Positions 36,575 to 48,800 are shown, counted from the first letter of the stretch. The stretch: DNA of 64,000 bases from Raphanus sativus (GCF_000801105.2 NC_079514.1:45760515-45824514), one strand, 5' to 3'. Notes: a model not told the origin generated them from the sequence alone. Numbers and translations: made by a program.

Positions 36575-37768
36575 AGAAAGGAAAAAAAAAACAGAGAGCG
36601 CTGCACGAGAGAGAAGAACGAACAGTGAAACCCTAACTTCGGCCCGTCGTAGTGGCGGTGCCGGAGGTGACTCTTCCTTCCCTTTGCTTGTTTTTACTTT
36701 TGCTTTCCTTCCCTAAGCTCAATCTATGTCGATATGCAATCTCCTCTGAAGTCATCCCTTCCTTCTATCGGTGCTTCGGTACTGAACGGAGACGGTGGTC
36801 ACAACCTTGGAGAGACGGCGAGACTGTGACGAAGCTAAGGTGTGGAGAGTCGGGTGTTTTAGGACTGGAAATCTGGTTAGATCGAGTTTTCCCCTTTTTC
36901 AGATCTAGGTTAGATTTCACCGGCGGTGGTACGTGTTTGGTATTAGACGACTCTTCTACCCCATTAAAACTCCATGTTCGAACGGTGAGATGGGTGAAGT
37001 AGAGGTGCGATGAGTGGCTGAAGATGGTGATACCCTTGAAGCCTTAAGTTGTGACCGTTCATGTTTCTACCGCCACGGTCCGCCTTTCAGTCCGGATTCG
37101 TGTCCGGTTTTGGCCACAGAGTGAGGAAAGGATCGACGGCGATATGAATCAAACCGGAATGCGCCTTCAGGCGTTGATGCTATTGGGACACGAACTCGAC
37201 TCATACAGCATGGAGACCAATGGCTTGTACACTTTACGGTCCCGACTTTGGTTTATAGTTTGCTCGTGTAGATACTTATTCTCGTCTCAAGTGGTCTTTA
37301 TAGGTTCTTTTGCAGTCTGACCTTCTGTCCGTTAGGTGGCTACGGACTGAAGCTACGAACTCCAGGAGACAAAAGCTGCTTTCGGTAATGCGCTTCGGTG
37401 ATGCTGCTATTGGGACACGCCCTGAATGCTGATCTCCTGGGACCATAGCGTGGGCTAAACTAGTTACACTGGTCAAGTTTGTTTGTGTTTTGCTGTGTTA
37501 GTAGTAGTTTTCGAGTCATTGTGGTTAATTGTAGTGGTCTAAGAGATGGTTTGTTTCGATCTGTGGAGCATTCTCATCTCAGTTGGGGTTAAAAATACAT
37601 CAATGTACTCTAGGTTACGCTGGATCCGAGTGAGTTTTCACCTAGTGAGTGTTCCAGGGTGTTGCTAAGATGCATTGTTTGTATATGTGGTAGAACTCTT
37701 GTGAGGTCAAATGTTTGTACCAAGATTATTGGTGAATGAAATAGTTGAAGTTGAGTAAAAAAAAAAAA
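36575..37768 (+). mobile_element. poly(A)-tailed retroposon with 21-bp target duplication, 1.19 kb
   Basis: The sequence agaaaagaaacacaataagt plus c is found at 36554-36574 and again, perfectly, at 37769-37789. Immediately before the second copy is a poly(A) tail of about 13 A (37757-37769). A long perfect duplication plus a poly(A) tail shows target-primed insertion by LINE machinery. The body is GC-richer than its surroundings and starts like a transcript leader (gagagaagaacgaacagtg, then aaaccctaact). Frames such as 36652-37002 lack any family resemblance. The source transcript is unknown. It inserted between the convergent ubiquitin and invertase genes without touching either. Confidence 0.85.
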
Positions 37769-37874
37769 AGAAAAGAAACACAATAAGTCTCTCCTCTCTA
37801 ATATAATCACTGACTCTCTCTCTAAAAAATAAATGAAATCTATTAATCAAAGAAAAAAAATAAAAAGAATGTGA

Positions 37875-38820
37875 TCATTTAGCTCGTTGATTCATTTTCT
37901 GGGGCTTCTTCATGTTCCATGCGTTGAGGCTCTCAACAGTCACAGGTTGTGACCCATTGTTGAAGACAAACAAATGAGCGTTATCACCTACAGCTTTGGT
38001 CGGATACACTCGAGATGTTATCACTGTCTTTCCTTTTGCTCCAAAGCTTTCCAAGACCGAGTGATCAATCTGTACAGATTATTAATTAGTGTCATATCCT
38101 ATAAACTACGCCATCAATTATTTTAATTTGCTTATGTACAAATTATTATTCAGGATAAAAATGAATAAATTTGTAACATACCAAACTTCTTAGAGATATC
38201 TTTCCGTCGGCGAGATCAACATCGACAAAACCAGCAAACGATGGTTTGTACATCTTCTCCGTGGAGTCAGTGCCGGTGTCTCCTTTGAGAGTTGAACTGT
38301 GTGTATATATAATATTAAATGTTAGAAAAACTAAATTTAAAATAACAGGTTTTAAACGCAAAAGTGAGTTTTGTGTGTATATATAATGATGGACTGATAG
38401 TATAGCCATAATATATGTGGATTCTGAAAACGTAAAAAACGTGGTGTTCATGTAGTTTAAATATGAGAATGAGAGAATCCCATAATAGCCAAATAAAAAT
38501 ATTTTTAACCAAAAGCGAATAATATAGGTAATGAAAACATACGGCTTGGCATCCGAGCACATGAGGACCTTAGGCTTGTTGGTTGTGGCATATTTGAAGA
38601 CTCTGAAGAAGACGGGAGTATATTCTTGTAGGTCAGATGTAGCCAAGGTGATCAGACCAAAAGGTCCAACCCCGCCAGTCACATTTGAACCCTTCAAGTT
38701 ACATAAATCTAGTGGTTTTGTTGCAAAACTCGCGTCAAATGTTTCTGCCTTGTCTAGACTTCCAACGTTGAATGTCACATCCACATCAACCTGTATTTAC
38801 TTCAAACTTTAGGAGTCATG

Positions 38821-38852
<32 letters not shown>

Positions 38853-40379
38853 TCTTTAAAATTTGAAGGCCAAAGCTAATGTTTGATCCGGCTGTGTCCT
38901 ACATTAAGTATAAATCTTGATAAGTGTACATAGTATAAAAACATGATAACTACCTGAGCCGGGGTGATTCCTTGGACCTCAAAGCGTTGACCCATCTCTA
39001 TTTTCTGGTTGTTCATTTGAACATTCTTTCCTCTCAAGGACTCGATCTCTTCAATAGGCCAAAACACGAGTTGCTTACCACTAGAGTCAAGCAAGACCGT
39101 TCTAGGGATAAGCTGAACACCTGCCCAACCCTTCAAGGTATCTTCCACAGCACTATCAGATTCGTTAGCCCAACCCCAAAGGATTCTTCTGTTCTTCGTG
39201 TCATCAAAGAATGTCTTTGACGCATAGAAGTTACCATAATCTAGTCTCAAACCATCCCAACCATCAGGAGTGGTACCATCGGGCTTGTAACGATCCTTCT
39301 TAGTATCATACTTTCCAAGAGTGTAGTACTCGTACCTGGTCAAGTCCAAGCTAACCTTCATCACATGCTTGGTGTTTGGACCATCGTAGCTGGTGTCTAA
39401 ACCGGTTTTCTTCCCAATGGAAACCGGGAAAAAGTCAGGACATTCCCACATACCGGTACCTTTTCTAGAGTGTATGGGACGTCTAGTTTTGACCCATTTC
39501 TTGAAGTCACGACTTTTGTACATATAAGCAACTCCTCTACGATTTTTCTGTGAGCCCACAAGCATTCTCCAGTACCCATCTTTTTTGTTGAACCAAGCAG
39601 TTGTCGGGTCACGGAAAGCGGATCCATTCTCGCCATGGTCGGGTCTTACGATAGGGTTATCGTCTGGCTTGATCCATTTCTTGAGGTATGGGTCGGAAAG
39701 GTCTTGGGGAATGGCATAGTTTTGGATCTGAGTATGGTTCTTGGTGATACCAGTGTAGAGGATAACCGGTCCTTTTCCCGGTACATTGGTGGCTGAACCG
39801 GACCATGTACCGTTGATATCAAACCATCTGGAGGGGTAAATAGCTGGTTCAAGAGCTTCCCAATTGATCAAGTCCTTAGAAACTGAATGAGCCCACACAA
39901 TGTTACCCCAAACTGCACCTTTAGGATTGTATTGGTAGAAAAAATGGTAGACTCCCTTGTACACCACTGGACCTGTTCTATTTTAGAATATCGTCACATT
40001 ATAAACATATAATGTTTTTTTTGTTATTAGTTTCAAATATATAAAAATGTGATGAACTAACCATTTGGATCTGTTGGAGTCGATAAGGCCACCAAAAAGA
40101 TAGTTGCAAGAAACAACAAACCAAAGAAAAGCAATGGTTAGAACAACAGTATGTTTTGGTTACATCAACAATTAAATGCAACGTACCGTTAATCCAATGG
40201 CAGGGAGGTTGAAAGTGAAAGCCGGTTCTATGAAGATGGCTCACTACCTCTAATGATGTCGATTTAGATTGCATTTTCCTAATAACTTTATGAAATGCAT
40301 TGACGCCATTGATATTATTACTGCTTATATTGATTAATACAAGCAATAGTAACACAGAAACAATCTTTGAAGCACTCAT
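37875..40379 (-). CDS. CWINV2: cell-wall invertase (beta-fructofuranosidase, GH32), 592 aa
   Basis: Six exons on the minus strand: 40187-40379, 40062-40070, 38954-39972, 38543-38790, 38182-38296 and 37875-38069. All borders are GT/AG and the frame closes at 592 codons plus TGA. The N-terminus is a hydrophobic signal peptide. The catalytic nucleophile is Asp65 in the NDPNG motif; the stabilising Asp189 lies in FRDP; the acid/base Glu244 lies in WECPD, where Pro246 marks cell-wall rather than vacuolar invertases. The C-terminal beta-sandwich includes DGKISLRSL and a basic end. The enzyme splits sucrose to glucose and fructose in the apoplast, feeding sink tissues. Sequence and position fit Arabidopsis cwINV2 (At3g52600, recalled). 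It is convergent with ubiquitin-eL40. A Helitron end lies 387 bases before its ATG. Confidence 0.95.
40062..40070 (-). other. CWINV2: 9-nt mini-exon of the invertase gene
   Basis: The exon reads ATCCAAATG, bounded by CAG before and GT after. It supplies the last two bases of the codon for catalytic Asp65, then Pro66, Asn67 and the first base of Gly68. This tiny exon is a known hallmark of plant acid invertase genes; skipping it would remove the catalytic motif. Confidence 0.95.
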
Positions 40380-40765
40380 TTGTACATAAAACTCTATGAT
40401 CACACCGATTTATTTTGTTTTATTTGATTTGTTAATAAATTTATTATGCGTGAGGAATTTTGTGATGAAGAGATTGAAGATAATCTTTATGATCCGAAAC
40501 ATAATCTTATTCTCACGTTAAAATTAGAAGTACAATGTTGGCCATGGCTATCTTCCTTAACCATTTTTAACGACAGTTCTTTATTATCCCTTATGTATGA
40601 ATAGGAGAGCAATTTTATATAATAAGTTTCTTTCCTTAGTTATTGACAAGTTTGCCATTGGATGATGTGTTATCACCGGTCCTCTTCAATCCATCTTTCA
40701 AACCACCCTTTGATTACTAGGCACATTGCAGAAAATGCCATTAGTGTTTGAAAGTTAATATGTTA
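40380..40765 (-). promoter_or_regulatory. upstream region of the invertase gene
   Basis: 386 bases of AT-rich DNA between the invertase ATG and a Helitron 3' terminus. No clear TATA box could be singled out. Elements further upstream are transposon sequence. Confidence 0.35.
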
Positions 40766-40875
40766 CTAGATTTTGACCCGCCCTTAAAAGGGCGGATATA
40801 TTTTTTTTTTACATTCTTTTATAAATTTAATTTTTATATTTATGTTTTTATTTACGTTTTTTTCATTATATAATA
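40766..40875 (-). mobile_element. Helitron 3' terminus, minus strand
   Basis: CTAG (minus strand) at 40766-40769 with the flanking T, preceded by GGGTCAAAAT and a hairpin with arms ccgccctt and aagggcgg. The matching 5' end could not be assigned; candidates on this strand lie at 43768, 44187 and 44557. Confidence 0.65.
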
Positions 40876-41086
40876 TCAATATACTAAAACAGAAATATGA
40901 TCTATTGATATATGTGTGGTCAAATTATTTTACGATAATTATTAAAACCTCTTATTAATTATTTAAAAGAAATATTATACAAAGAAAAATATAAATATGA
41001 TTAAAAACATAAATATAAAAATTAAATTTCTAAAATATGTAAAACAAAAAATATATCAGCTCTTTTAAAGGCGAATCCGAATCTAG
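40876..41086 (+). mobile_element. short Helitron-like element, first of a tandem pair, 211 bp
   Basis: Starts TCAATATACTAAAACAG after an A and ends in a weak hairpin region, then aatccgaatCTAG. Its end directly abuts the next copy, whose leading T serves as the 3' flank. Non-coding. Confidence 0.6.
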
Positions 41087-41291
41087 TCAATACTATTAAA
41101 ATAGAAACATAACATATTGATATATGTATGGTAAAACTATTTTAATACAATAATTAAAACCTCCTATTAATTATTTAAGAGAAATGTTATACAATGAAAA
41201 ACACAAATATGACTAAAACATATAAATATAAAAATTAAATTTCTAAAATAATATAAAACTAAAAAATATAAAAAGGCGGGTCCAAATGTAG
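41087..41291 (+). mobile_element. short Helitron-like element, second of the tandem pair, 205 bp
   Basis: Starts TCAATACTATTAAAATAG and ends ggcgggtccaaatGTAG. It aligns with the first copy along its whole length (shared aaaacctc-tattaattattta, aaattaaatttctaaaat). The terminal CTAG has drifted to GTAG. Confidence 0.55.
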
Positions 41292-41848
41292 AAATCTATT
41301 TTAAAACCCGTTAAACTAAAATCTGTAGAATATCGGATCATGATAATAATTTTTAATTTTAATTTTAGTTGTTTAGTTTTAGTTTTAATTTTATTTTTTA
41401 AAGAAACATAATTTTTATGTTTGTGTGTTTATATAATCATATTCTGTATGATATGAATTTAATAGAATAGATAAGTTTTTGTAAGTATGTACATGTATCA
41501 TATGGTAAGGCTTCGTCTTTTTGTCAATATTCAGTCCAAATTAAATTTCTAAAAGAATATAAAACTAAAAAATATAAAAAGGCGGGTCCAAATGTAGAAA
41601 TCTATTTAAAACCCGTTAAACTAAAATCTGTAGAATATCGGATCATGATAATAATTTTTAATTTTAATTTTAGTTGTTTAGTTTTAGGTTTAATTTTATT
41701 TTTTAAAGAAACATAATTTTTATGTTTGTGTGTTTATATAATCATATTCTGTATGATATGAATTTAATAGAATATATAAGTTTTGTAAGTATGTACATGT
41801 ATCATATGGTAAGGCTTCGTCTTTTTGTCAATATTCAGTCCAAATTAT
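41237..41848 (+). repeat. 306-bp tandem duplication (two units)
   Basis: Units at about 41237-41542 and 41543-41848 share ggcgggtccaaatgtagaaa, gaatatcggatcatgataat and gtacatgtatcatatggtaa with few differences. The first unit starts inside the second short Helitron, so the duplication is younger than it. A 93-aa frame across the second unit is not a credible gene. Confidence 0.85.
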
Positions 41849-42447
41849 TTGTTTTTTTATTTGAACATAAAAACAGGAATATAGGGAAGTTACGAACGGT
41901 TAACAATATTCGAAACCCAAATTATCGTTTCATATGCCGAGGGAAGTTACGAACGATTAACAATGCTCTAAAGGACCTTTTATTAATTGGTCATACAGGA
42001 TAATCAATAGAATAGATTTTGATCCGCCCTTAAAAGGACGGGTAAATTTTTTGTTTTACATCTTTTAAAAGTTTAATTTTTATATTTGTGTTTTAAATTA
42101 TTTTTGTTTTTAATTTGTATAATATCTTTTTTAAATGATTTATAAGAGGCTTTAATAATTATAATCTTTGTATAATATCTTTTTAGCTAGTTACGTGATT
42201 AATGACCATGATTAAAAAATTAAGAAATATAATTATGCAGTAATGGACGTTCACAAAAAATACGATATCAAATCATATTGAATCATACGTCCTTTTGGAC
42301 CGTTACGGGATTAATAGCCAGTTACGTGATTTGGCAGTTATATTAATACAAAAGGTATTATTAAAGATGTATTTAGTGGCAGTTATAAAAATAAAAAAGT
42401 GGACATAACCCCATATCAATTGGACATGTTGAAGAATTAATAGAATA
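41849..42447 (-). mobile_element. Helitron-derived sequence with a degraded 3' terminus near 42012
   Basis: At 42012-42043 the sequence tagattttgatccgccctta with a following aaggacggg repeats the 3' terminal hairpin pattern, but CTAG has become CTAT. No gene is seen between the duplication and the next Helitron. Confidence 0.5.
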
Positions 42448-43768
42448 CTAGATTTTGACCCGCACGCCCGTGCGGGTGTATATTTTTATAAAATATGTTG
42501 TTTTTATGTTAATATTAGAGTTGGACAAAAATCTGAATTTAAAAGTTCGAACCGATCCCGATTCAAAAAGAAGTACAAAATCCGAACCGAAATTGATTAA
42601 ATATAAAAAGTTTTGTATTTAGATAACTGAAACCGAATCCGATCTGAACCAAAGTATTTCAGATACCTGAATGTATTCGAAATATATTTATATACTTATA
42701 TATATTATTTTTAGACTTAATATATATAAAAACATCCATAATATATATGGTACTTATAAATTGGTTTAAATAATTAAAAATATATATAAATAGTTAAATG
42801 TAAACATTTAAAATAGTTAAAGTATACTCAAATCACTAAAAATACTTAATATAATTATTGATTCTCTATCCAAATATTTAAATCAAACCAATTTATATGT
42901 TATGTTCAATTATTCTGATATATGTTATTCAAATTTATGTGTAATATATTATTTTGTTTATATATTTTGAGAAATTTAAAGTATATAATGAATTTAAATG
43001 GGTTATCCAAACTTGAACAAACCCGCAAAGATCTGAATTGAATTCGAACAAAAAATTAGAAATATATGAATGTAATTGAAATCTTTGACCCCGAAAACCC
43101 GAAACCCAAGCAGACCTAAACCGAACCCGAATGGGTACCCGTACGCCCACCCCTAATTCACAATCTGTTTTTTTTTCTCTTTAAAACACACATCAAACAT
43201 ATAATTAACAGTATTTTATATGTACTATCATATAAATAATCACATATATTATATTTTCAATAATCCCATATATTGAAAACATTTTTAATAATGGTTATTG
43301 GAAAATATTTTAGTAAAAATATTTTTTTGAATATATGTATATTTTAAATCAACTTTAAATTATTATTTTGATTTAAAATATGTATATAAAGTTTAAATTT
43401 TGTTATATGATTATTTTAGACAAATGATATTTTAAAATAATTAGATTAGTTTATTTTTCGTATATTTTAAAGTTAACACAAATAGATAATTTCTCATAAT
43501 ATAATAGATTTTTAATTTTTTTTAGTAACATAAATTCATTATTTTCTTAATATAGTGATATCTATGTTTCCAAACAATATAATTTTTTTATACTGCTATT
43601 CATTGCTATTCATGTTTCCAAACAAATCTATTTTTTTAAACTGATATTCATGTTTCTAAGAAACTTACTTTTTAAACTGCTATCCAAGTTTCAAAACAAA
43701 CATTTTTAAAAATTGTTATCTATATTTCCAAACAAACCTAATTTGTACTTCAGTTTTAATAATATAGA
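42448..43768 (-). mobile_element. Helitron, 1.32 kb, both termini, minus strand
   Basis: On the minus strand it starts TCTATATTATTAAAACTG (at 43768, preceded by A) and ends with a perfect 8-bp-stem hairpin (42459-42476, arms cccgcacg and cgtgcggg), GTCAAAAT and CTAG at 42448-42451, followed by T. It shares its 5' 18-mer with the formin-carrying Helitron except for one base. It encodes nothing and contains copy 2 of the dispersed repeat. Confidence 0.82.
42530..43157 (+). repeat. dispersed AT-rich repeat, copy 2
   Basis: Same block order as 19490-20085: gattaaatat, gattctctatccaaatattt, aaaccaatttatatgtta, ttttgagaaatttaaagt, gggttatccaaac, then aaccgaacccgaatgggta. This is the best preserved of the three copies and nested in the 1.32-kb Helitron. 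Confidence 0.7.
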
Positions 43769-45551
43769 TTAAACGTGATTTGTAAGCTTTCATAACAGAA
43801 TATTAAGATATTTGTTACGATTTGATGATTGTTTTACAGTAGGAAAGGTTTTGTAATTTTATTGAATTCATTAAACACCTAAATTATTAGTTTATATTCA
43901 ATGGTCCAAAAATATATTTTTATTTTATATATGGTTAGTTAAGATTATAACTATTCATTTCTTTTTATACATTTAGGATGTTTAAATAAGGATATTTGTA
44001 TATAGAAATTGAAACTGATGATACCAAATCCGCGAACTTATGGTGATATTAACGGATTGGGGTAGCAATTTGTTTTGGGTTAGCCAATGTATAAAACGAC
44101 GGTGTCTAAGTCAGTGGCATAAACTTGTAATTTTGGAAGAAAAATCAAAGATGTTTTTTATTTGTATTCATGTTTTAATAGTTTAGATAGTTATTTGGTG
44201 TTAAATTTTTTTGTTAATTATTGCAAAATTGATGGTAAAAACTTTGGCACGTGATTTTAGACTTTTAGTTTCCCAATATTATATACAGCAATTGATGAAA
44301 ATTTGAGAATGTGATGCATGAAAGAGTAGAGCATTAAAGAAAAAACAGATGAAACATATGTTTATGGAATTGAGAGATATAAATGCAGTTATTGGGTAAA
44401 TAAATTTTAGTGGGCTTGTTATTTTTTATTGTAAGAGACGTGAAAGCCTAATAATAATTAGTGAAAGTGTTGATTAAATATCAGTGGCATTCCATGGTAA
44501 TTATTTAGGAAAAGTGAGGGTTAAACATCAAATGTACTTCAGTTTTAATAGTTTAGATATTATTTATTTATTATTCTCGCTAACACGTGGTCATGTTATA
44601 TTTGTCACATCATATAATTAACTGAGTTCTAGCTTGCGGCCCCCTCTAAACCTCTCTGATTTTATATACGAGGTGAAAATCATGGTAAAGAAAGGAATAT
44701 ATGAAACCAAGAAGAATGAATATAAGCTCGAAATGAAAGTTTTATTGAATACGAAAATAAGAAGAACATTAATACAAACCGTGTTTAACATTAACACATT
44801 ATAATACAAAGTGTATGTCCCATTATCCTATGTCTCCTTGTCTTTTTATAGCTTGTTTTTTTTTTATAAGTGAATTTCACTCATTAGAATGTGCAGCTGA
44901 TACAATAGTTGGATCAAAGATTGACATAGGCAACTGACACATAAAAGCCTCCAAAAAGCTAAAAAATAAAGACTCTCAACCACAATAGTTAAGTCTCTCC
45001 AATCACACAAGGAAACCGGAGAAAGTCGAACCAAGAAAAAGAAAAATTGTCTAGGCTAAACACGGGCGAAACCTGCGAAAACAGATTAGCTATTGAACTT
45101 AGTTTAGGTGAATCTCTTAGCGTCATGTGCAATATAAACTAAGTTTAGGAATCTCTTAGCGTCTTAACTCACTATATTAACTTTTGATCATGCATTTTCC
45201 ATATAGTTTAGTGTAACTCTTGCATATGCAGTATTGGGATTGCATGTGCGTTGCATCTCGTACCGTTTATGTTGAAATTAAGTGTAAAGGAGCTCAAAAA
45301 GAAATGTACGGGCCGGGGCATTGTGATATGCTTATGGTTTTGTATCAAAGATGTGTTTATTACCTTGAATTATGTGTAATTCTGAATCTGATTTGCTATT
45401 GCGATTATTGAGATAACTTGTATGTTAGAAGCACAATCAAGGTTCTAAGAGGTTGAGGGAGCAGATTGAGGAGGGTTAAGCAAATCTATTTTGGATGGCT
45501 TTATCTTTTGTTTTGACTTTTGATCTGCTTCTTGTTTTGGATCAAGATGTT
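43769..45551 (-). mobile_element. Helitron-related DNA with two further 5' termini
   Basis: Two more minus-strand 5' ends, TCTAAACTATTAAAACATG at 44187 and TCTAAACTATTAAAACTGAA at 44557, each preceded by A. Their 3' partners are uncertain (possibly 40766 or the degraded end near 42012). The stretch 44560-45551 has no gene that I recognise; a 63-aa frame at 45220 is unassigned. Confidence 0.5.
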
Positions 45552-45556
45552 TAACT

Positions 45557-45873
45557 TGTTAAACTTTTACCAACCGCTTGTGTTACACAAAGATCACAGT
45601 GTGTTACACACGAGTTCGGAATAAGAAATAAGATAGACGCTTTAGGCTTATTCAACAAGTTACGAATTTTGTATACTTCTCTGGAAATACTTTGTCTTTA
45701 TTGAGATTCTGTGATAATGTTTACAACAAATGATTGATCTTTATATAGAAATCGAATCAATAGATATAAGAGACACACCTCTTCATGAAGAGTTACAACT
45801 CTTTGTATAATAACTGACTAATAACTAACTTATGTAAATGTATTAAGGAGAGATTAGATTATATAGTTTAACA
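45557..45873 (-). repeat. 3' LTR of the Copia element, 317 bp
   Basis: Begins TGTTAAAC and ends GTTTAACA. Same length as the other LTR. Confidence 0.93.
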
Positions 45874-45886
45874 CTCCTCCTTAATC
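45874..45886 (-). other. polypurine tract of the Copia element
   Basis: On the minus strand ATTAAGGAGGAG lies directly before the 3' LTR, the expected start site of plus-strand DNA synthesis. Confidence 0.85.
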
Positions 45887-48800
45887 ATATCTCGACTTGA
45901 CTCCAAGCTGCTTCCTGAGATCTTCAAACCTTGAACCGCCCAATGCCTTTGTGAGAATGTCTGCGAGTTGATCATCCCCTTTGCAATACTCGAGTTCAAT
46001 GATTCCTTTCTGCTCAACTTCCCTCACGAAATGATACTTGATCTCTATGTGCTTCGTCCTTCTATGTTGCACTGGATTCTTCCCAATTGCTATTGCTGAT
46101 TTGTTGTCACATAGGATCGGAATGCCTCCTTCAAACTTCTGACCAAAGTCTTCAAATAGCCTTTGTAACCACACGGCTTGATTTGCTGCTGCACACACGG
46201 CTATGTACTCCGCCTCAGCCGTTGATTGTGCCACTGTTTGTTGCTTGCTTGACTGCCAACAAAACATGGCTGAACCAAGAGTAAACACATAACCTGAAGT
46301 GCTTTTCTTGTCTTCCTTAGAACCATCCCAGTCGCTGTCCGAGTAGCCTACAAGTCTTGGTTCTTCCACACTTGTAAAGTACACTCCAAAGTCTGAAGTT
46401 CCTTTGACATACCTTAACACCCTTTTGGCTTCTTGATAGTGCTTCATGCGAGGTGATGACATGTATCTTGAGAGATAGGCGCTTGCATACATCACATCCG
46501 GTCTTGATGCACACAAGTACAAAAGCCCTCCAACAATGCTTCTATACTTAGTCGGATCTCCATACTCCTTGTCATCTTCAATTTTTCCTCCTTTCCCTTG
46601 TGGTGTAAGTGGATTGCTTACACTCTTGCTGTCTCGCATCCCAAACTTGTCTACAAGTTTGTTTGCATATTTTTCTTGTGAAAGAAATATGCCTCCATCG
46701 TCTTGAATAACTTCCATTCCAAGGAAGTAGTTCAACAATCCAAGATCCACCATCTCGAACTCCTTCTTCATGTTCTCCTTGAATGTGTTGATGATCTGAG
46801 TATTGTTTCCTGTGATGATTATATCATCCACATACAAACTCACGATCAACACATCTCCTCCTTGCTTCATGATGTATAAGGCTGCATCATTCATACTCCT
46901 CTTGAAACCGTTGTGGAGAAAGTATGAATCTATCCTTCCATACCATGCCCTTGGAGCTTGCTTTAAACCATATAAAGCCTTGTGTAGCCTTAAAACCTTG
47001 TGTTCCTTCCCATGCGTCACATACCCAGGTGGTTGTGTGACATACACTTATTCTCTTAACTCCCCATTGAGAAAAGCTGACATCACATCCATTTGATACA
47101 AACGCAACTTCATCTGAGCTGCATATGCGAGTATGGCTCTTATTGTATCATGTCTTGAGACAGGGGCAAACGTCTCAAGGTAGTCAACACCATATTCTTG
47201 AGAGAATCCTCTAGCAACTAGCCGCGCCTTGTGCTTGATGTGATTGCCATTTGCATCGGTCTTGATCTTGTAGATCCACTTCACACTTATCACATTTTTC
47301 TTCTCTGGCTTATCTACTAGTTCCCATGTCTTGTTCTTCTCTATCATGGCGATTTCCTCATCCATTGCCTTTCTCCATTCCTTCTTACCACACGCTTCAT
47401 CATAAGTGTATGGTTCTTCTTGTGCATGAAGACAAGCTTCTATTGCTTGAGCCGCCTCATCAAGGTCTACTCTCGGTGCCTTTTCCATGATTTCAATCAT
47501 AGACTTGTACTTCTTTGGTGGCTCAGACGTTTCTCCATCTTCATCACTAGTATCATGATCATCATTTTGAATGAAAACAGGGCTAGAAGTACCTTCGGTT
47601 TGTTGAGTAGGCGTTCGAGTGTCTTCCATAGACAACTCCAATGTCTTCCTGACTTCTTCTTGCCTTTCCCAATCCCACTTCTTGTTTTCTTCAAACTCTA
47701 CATCTCTTGATACTTCAATCTTCTCATTCTCCAGAATGAAAACTCTGTAGCCTTTGGATTGATTGCTATATCCAACAAAGACTCCACGCTTTGCCTTGAC
47801 GTCTAGCTTCCTCCTCTTTTGATCCGGAATATGTATGTAGCATAAGCTACCAAACATCCTCATGTGTGACACATCTGGTTTGTGTCCACACCACTTCTCT
47901 ATAGGAGTGACATCATCTTCTATTGCCTTTGATGGTAGACGGTTCTGAAGGTATGAGGCAGTGTATACCGCCTCTGCCCATAACTTGAGCGGTAAGTCTT
48001 GCTCTGCCAACATCGATCTAGCCATCTCCACCAAGGTCCTATTCATCCTCTCTGCTGCACCATTTTGTTGGGGTGAATAAGGTAAGGTAACTTGCTTGTT
48101 GATTCCTTCTTCTTCACAGAACCGGTTGAATTCTTGTGAAGTGAACTCACCACCTTCATCTGATCTCAACGTCTTGATGGAACAATCCGATTGCTTCTCT
48201 ACCATTGCCTTGAACTTCTTGAACAGTGAGAAGGCTTCTGACTTTTGCTTCATGAAGTATATCCAACACATGTGAGTATAATCATCTAAGAATAGCAAAA
48301 AGTACCTGCTTCCATCAATAGATTGGTGCTGCATCGGTCCGCATACATCGGTATGCATAATCTCAAGCTTTTCTCTTGTCTTAGTTTGAGATTCCTTTGG
48401 GAAGCTCTTGCGTGATTGCTTTCCAAGCCTACACGCTTCACATGCCTCCTTCTTGACTCTAAACTTTGGTAACCCCTTTACCAAGTCTTTGTCTTGCATT
48501 TGTTGCAACCTTTTGTCGCCTACATGACCAAGTCTCTTGTGCCATGTCTCCATCTTGGCTTGCTCACTTGCGCTCATGGCTCCTTCTTCTTGAGCCGATC
48601 TCATCCTGATCTTGTAGCTTTTGTGAGTCATTGGGATATCCATTATCCTTCTGCCTTTTGCATCATCTATGATGCATCTCTTTTCTTGGAAGTTCACTCG
48701 GTATCCGCTTGAAACAATTTGTGGAACACTCAACAAATTTTTCGCCATACCCGGAACCAATAACACATTTCTGATGGTCCTCTTGCCACCTTTGGTTATG

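Noticed and set aside
36652..37320. Frames of 116 and 89 aa
   Set aside because: They lie in the retroposed body and lack domains. The first begins near the 5' end of the insertion and could be a source-gene relic, but I cannot support it.
38876..39967. A 363-aa frame as a separate invertase gene
   Set aside because: It is the large third exon of the six-exon invertase extended into the next intron.
41722..42003. A 93-aa frame in the 306-bp duplication
   Set aside because: The first unit of the duplication does not preserve it, and it has no recognisable domain.
42935..43150. A 71-aa frame near the end of dispersed repeat copy 2
   Set aside because: Falls in a non-coding repeat whose other copies do not keep the frame.
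44618..45411. Short frames of 63 aa on both strands
   Set aside because: No family resemblance, and located between Helitron ends and the Copia element.
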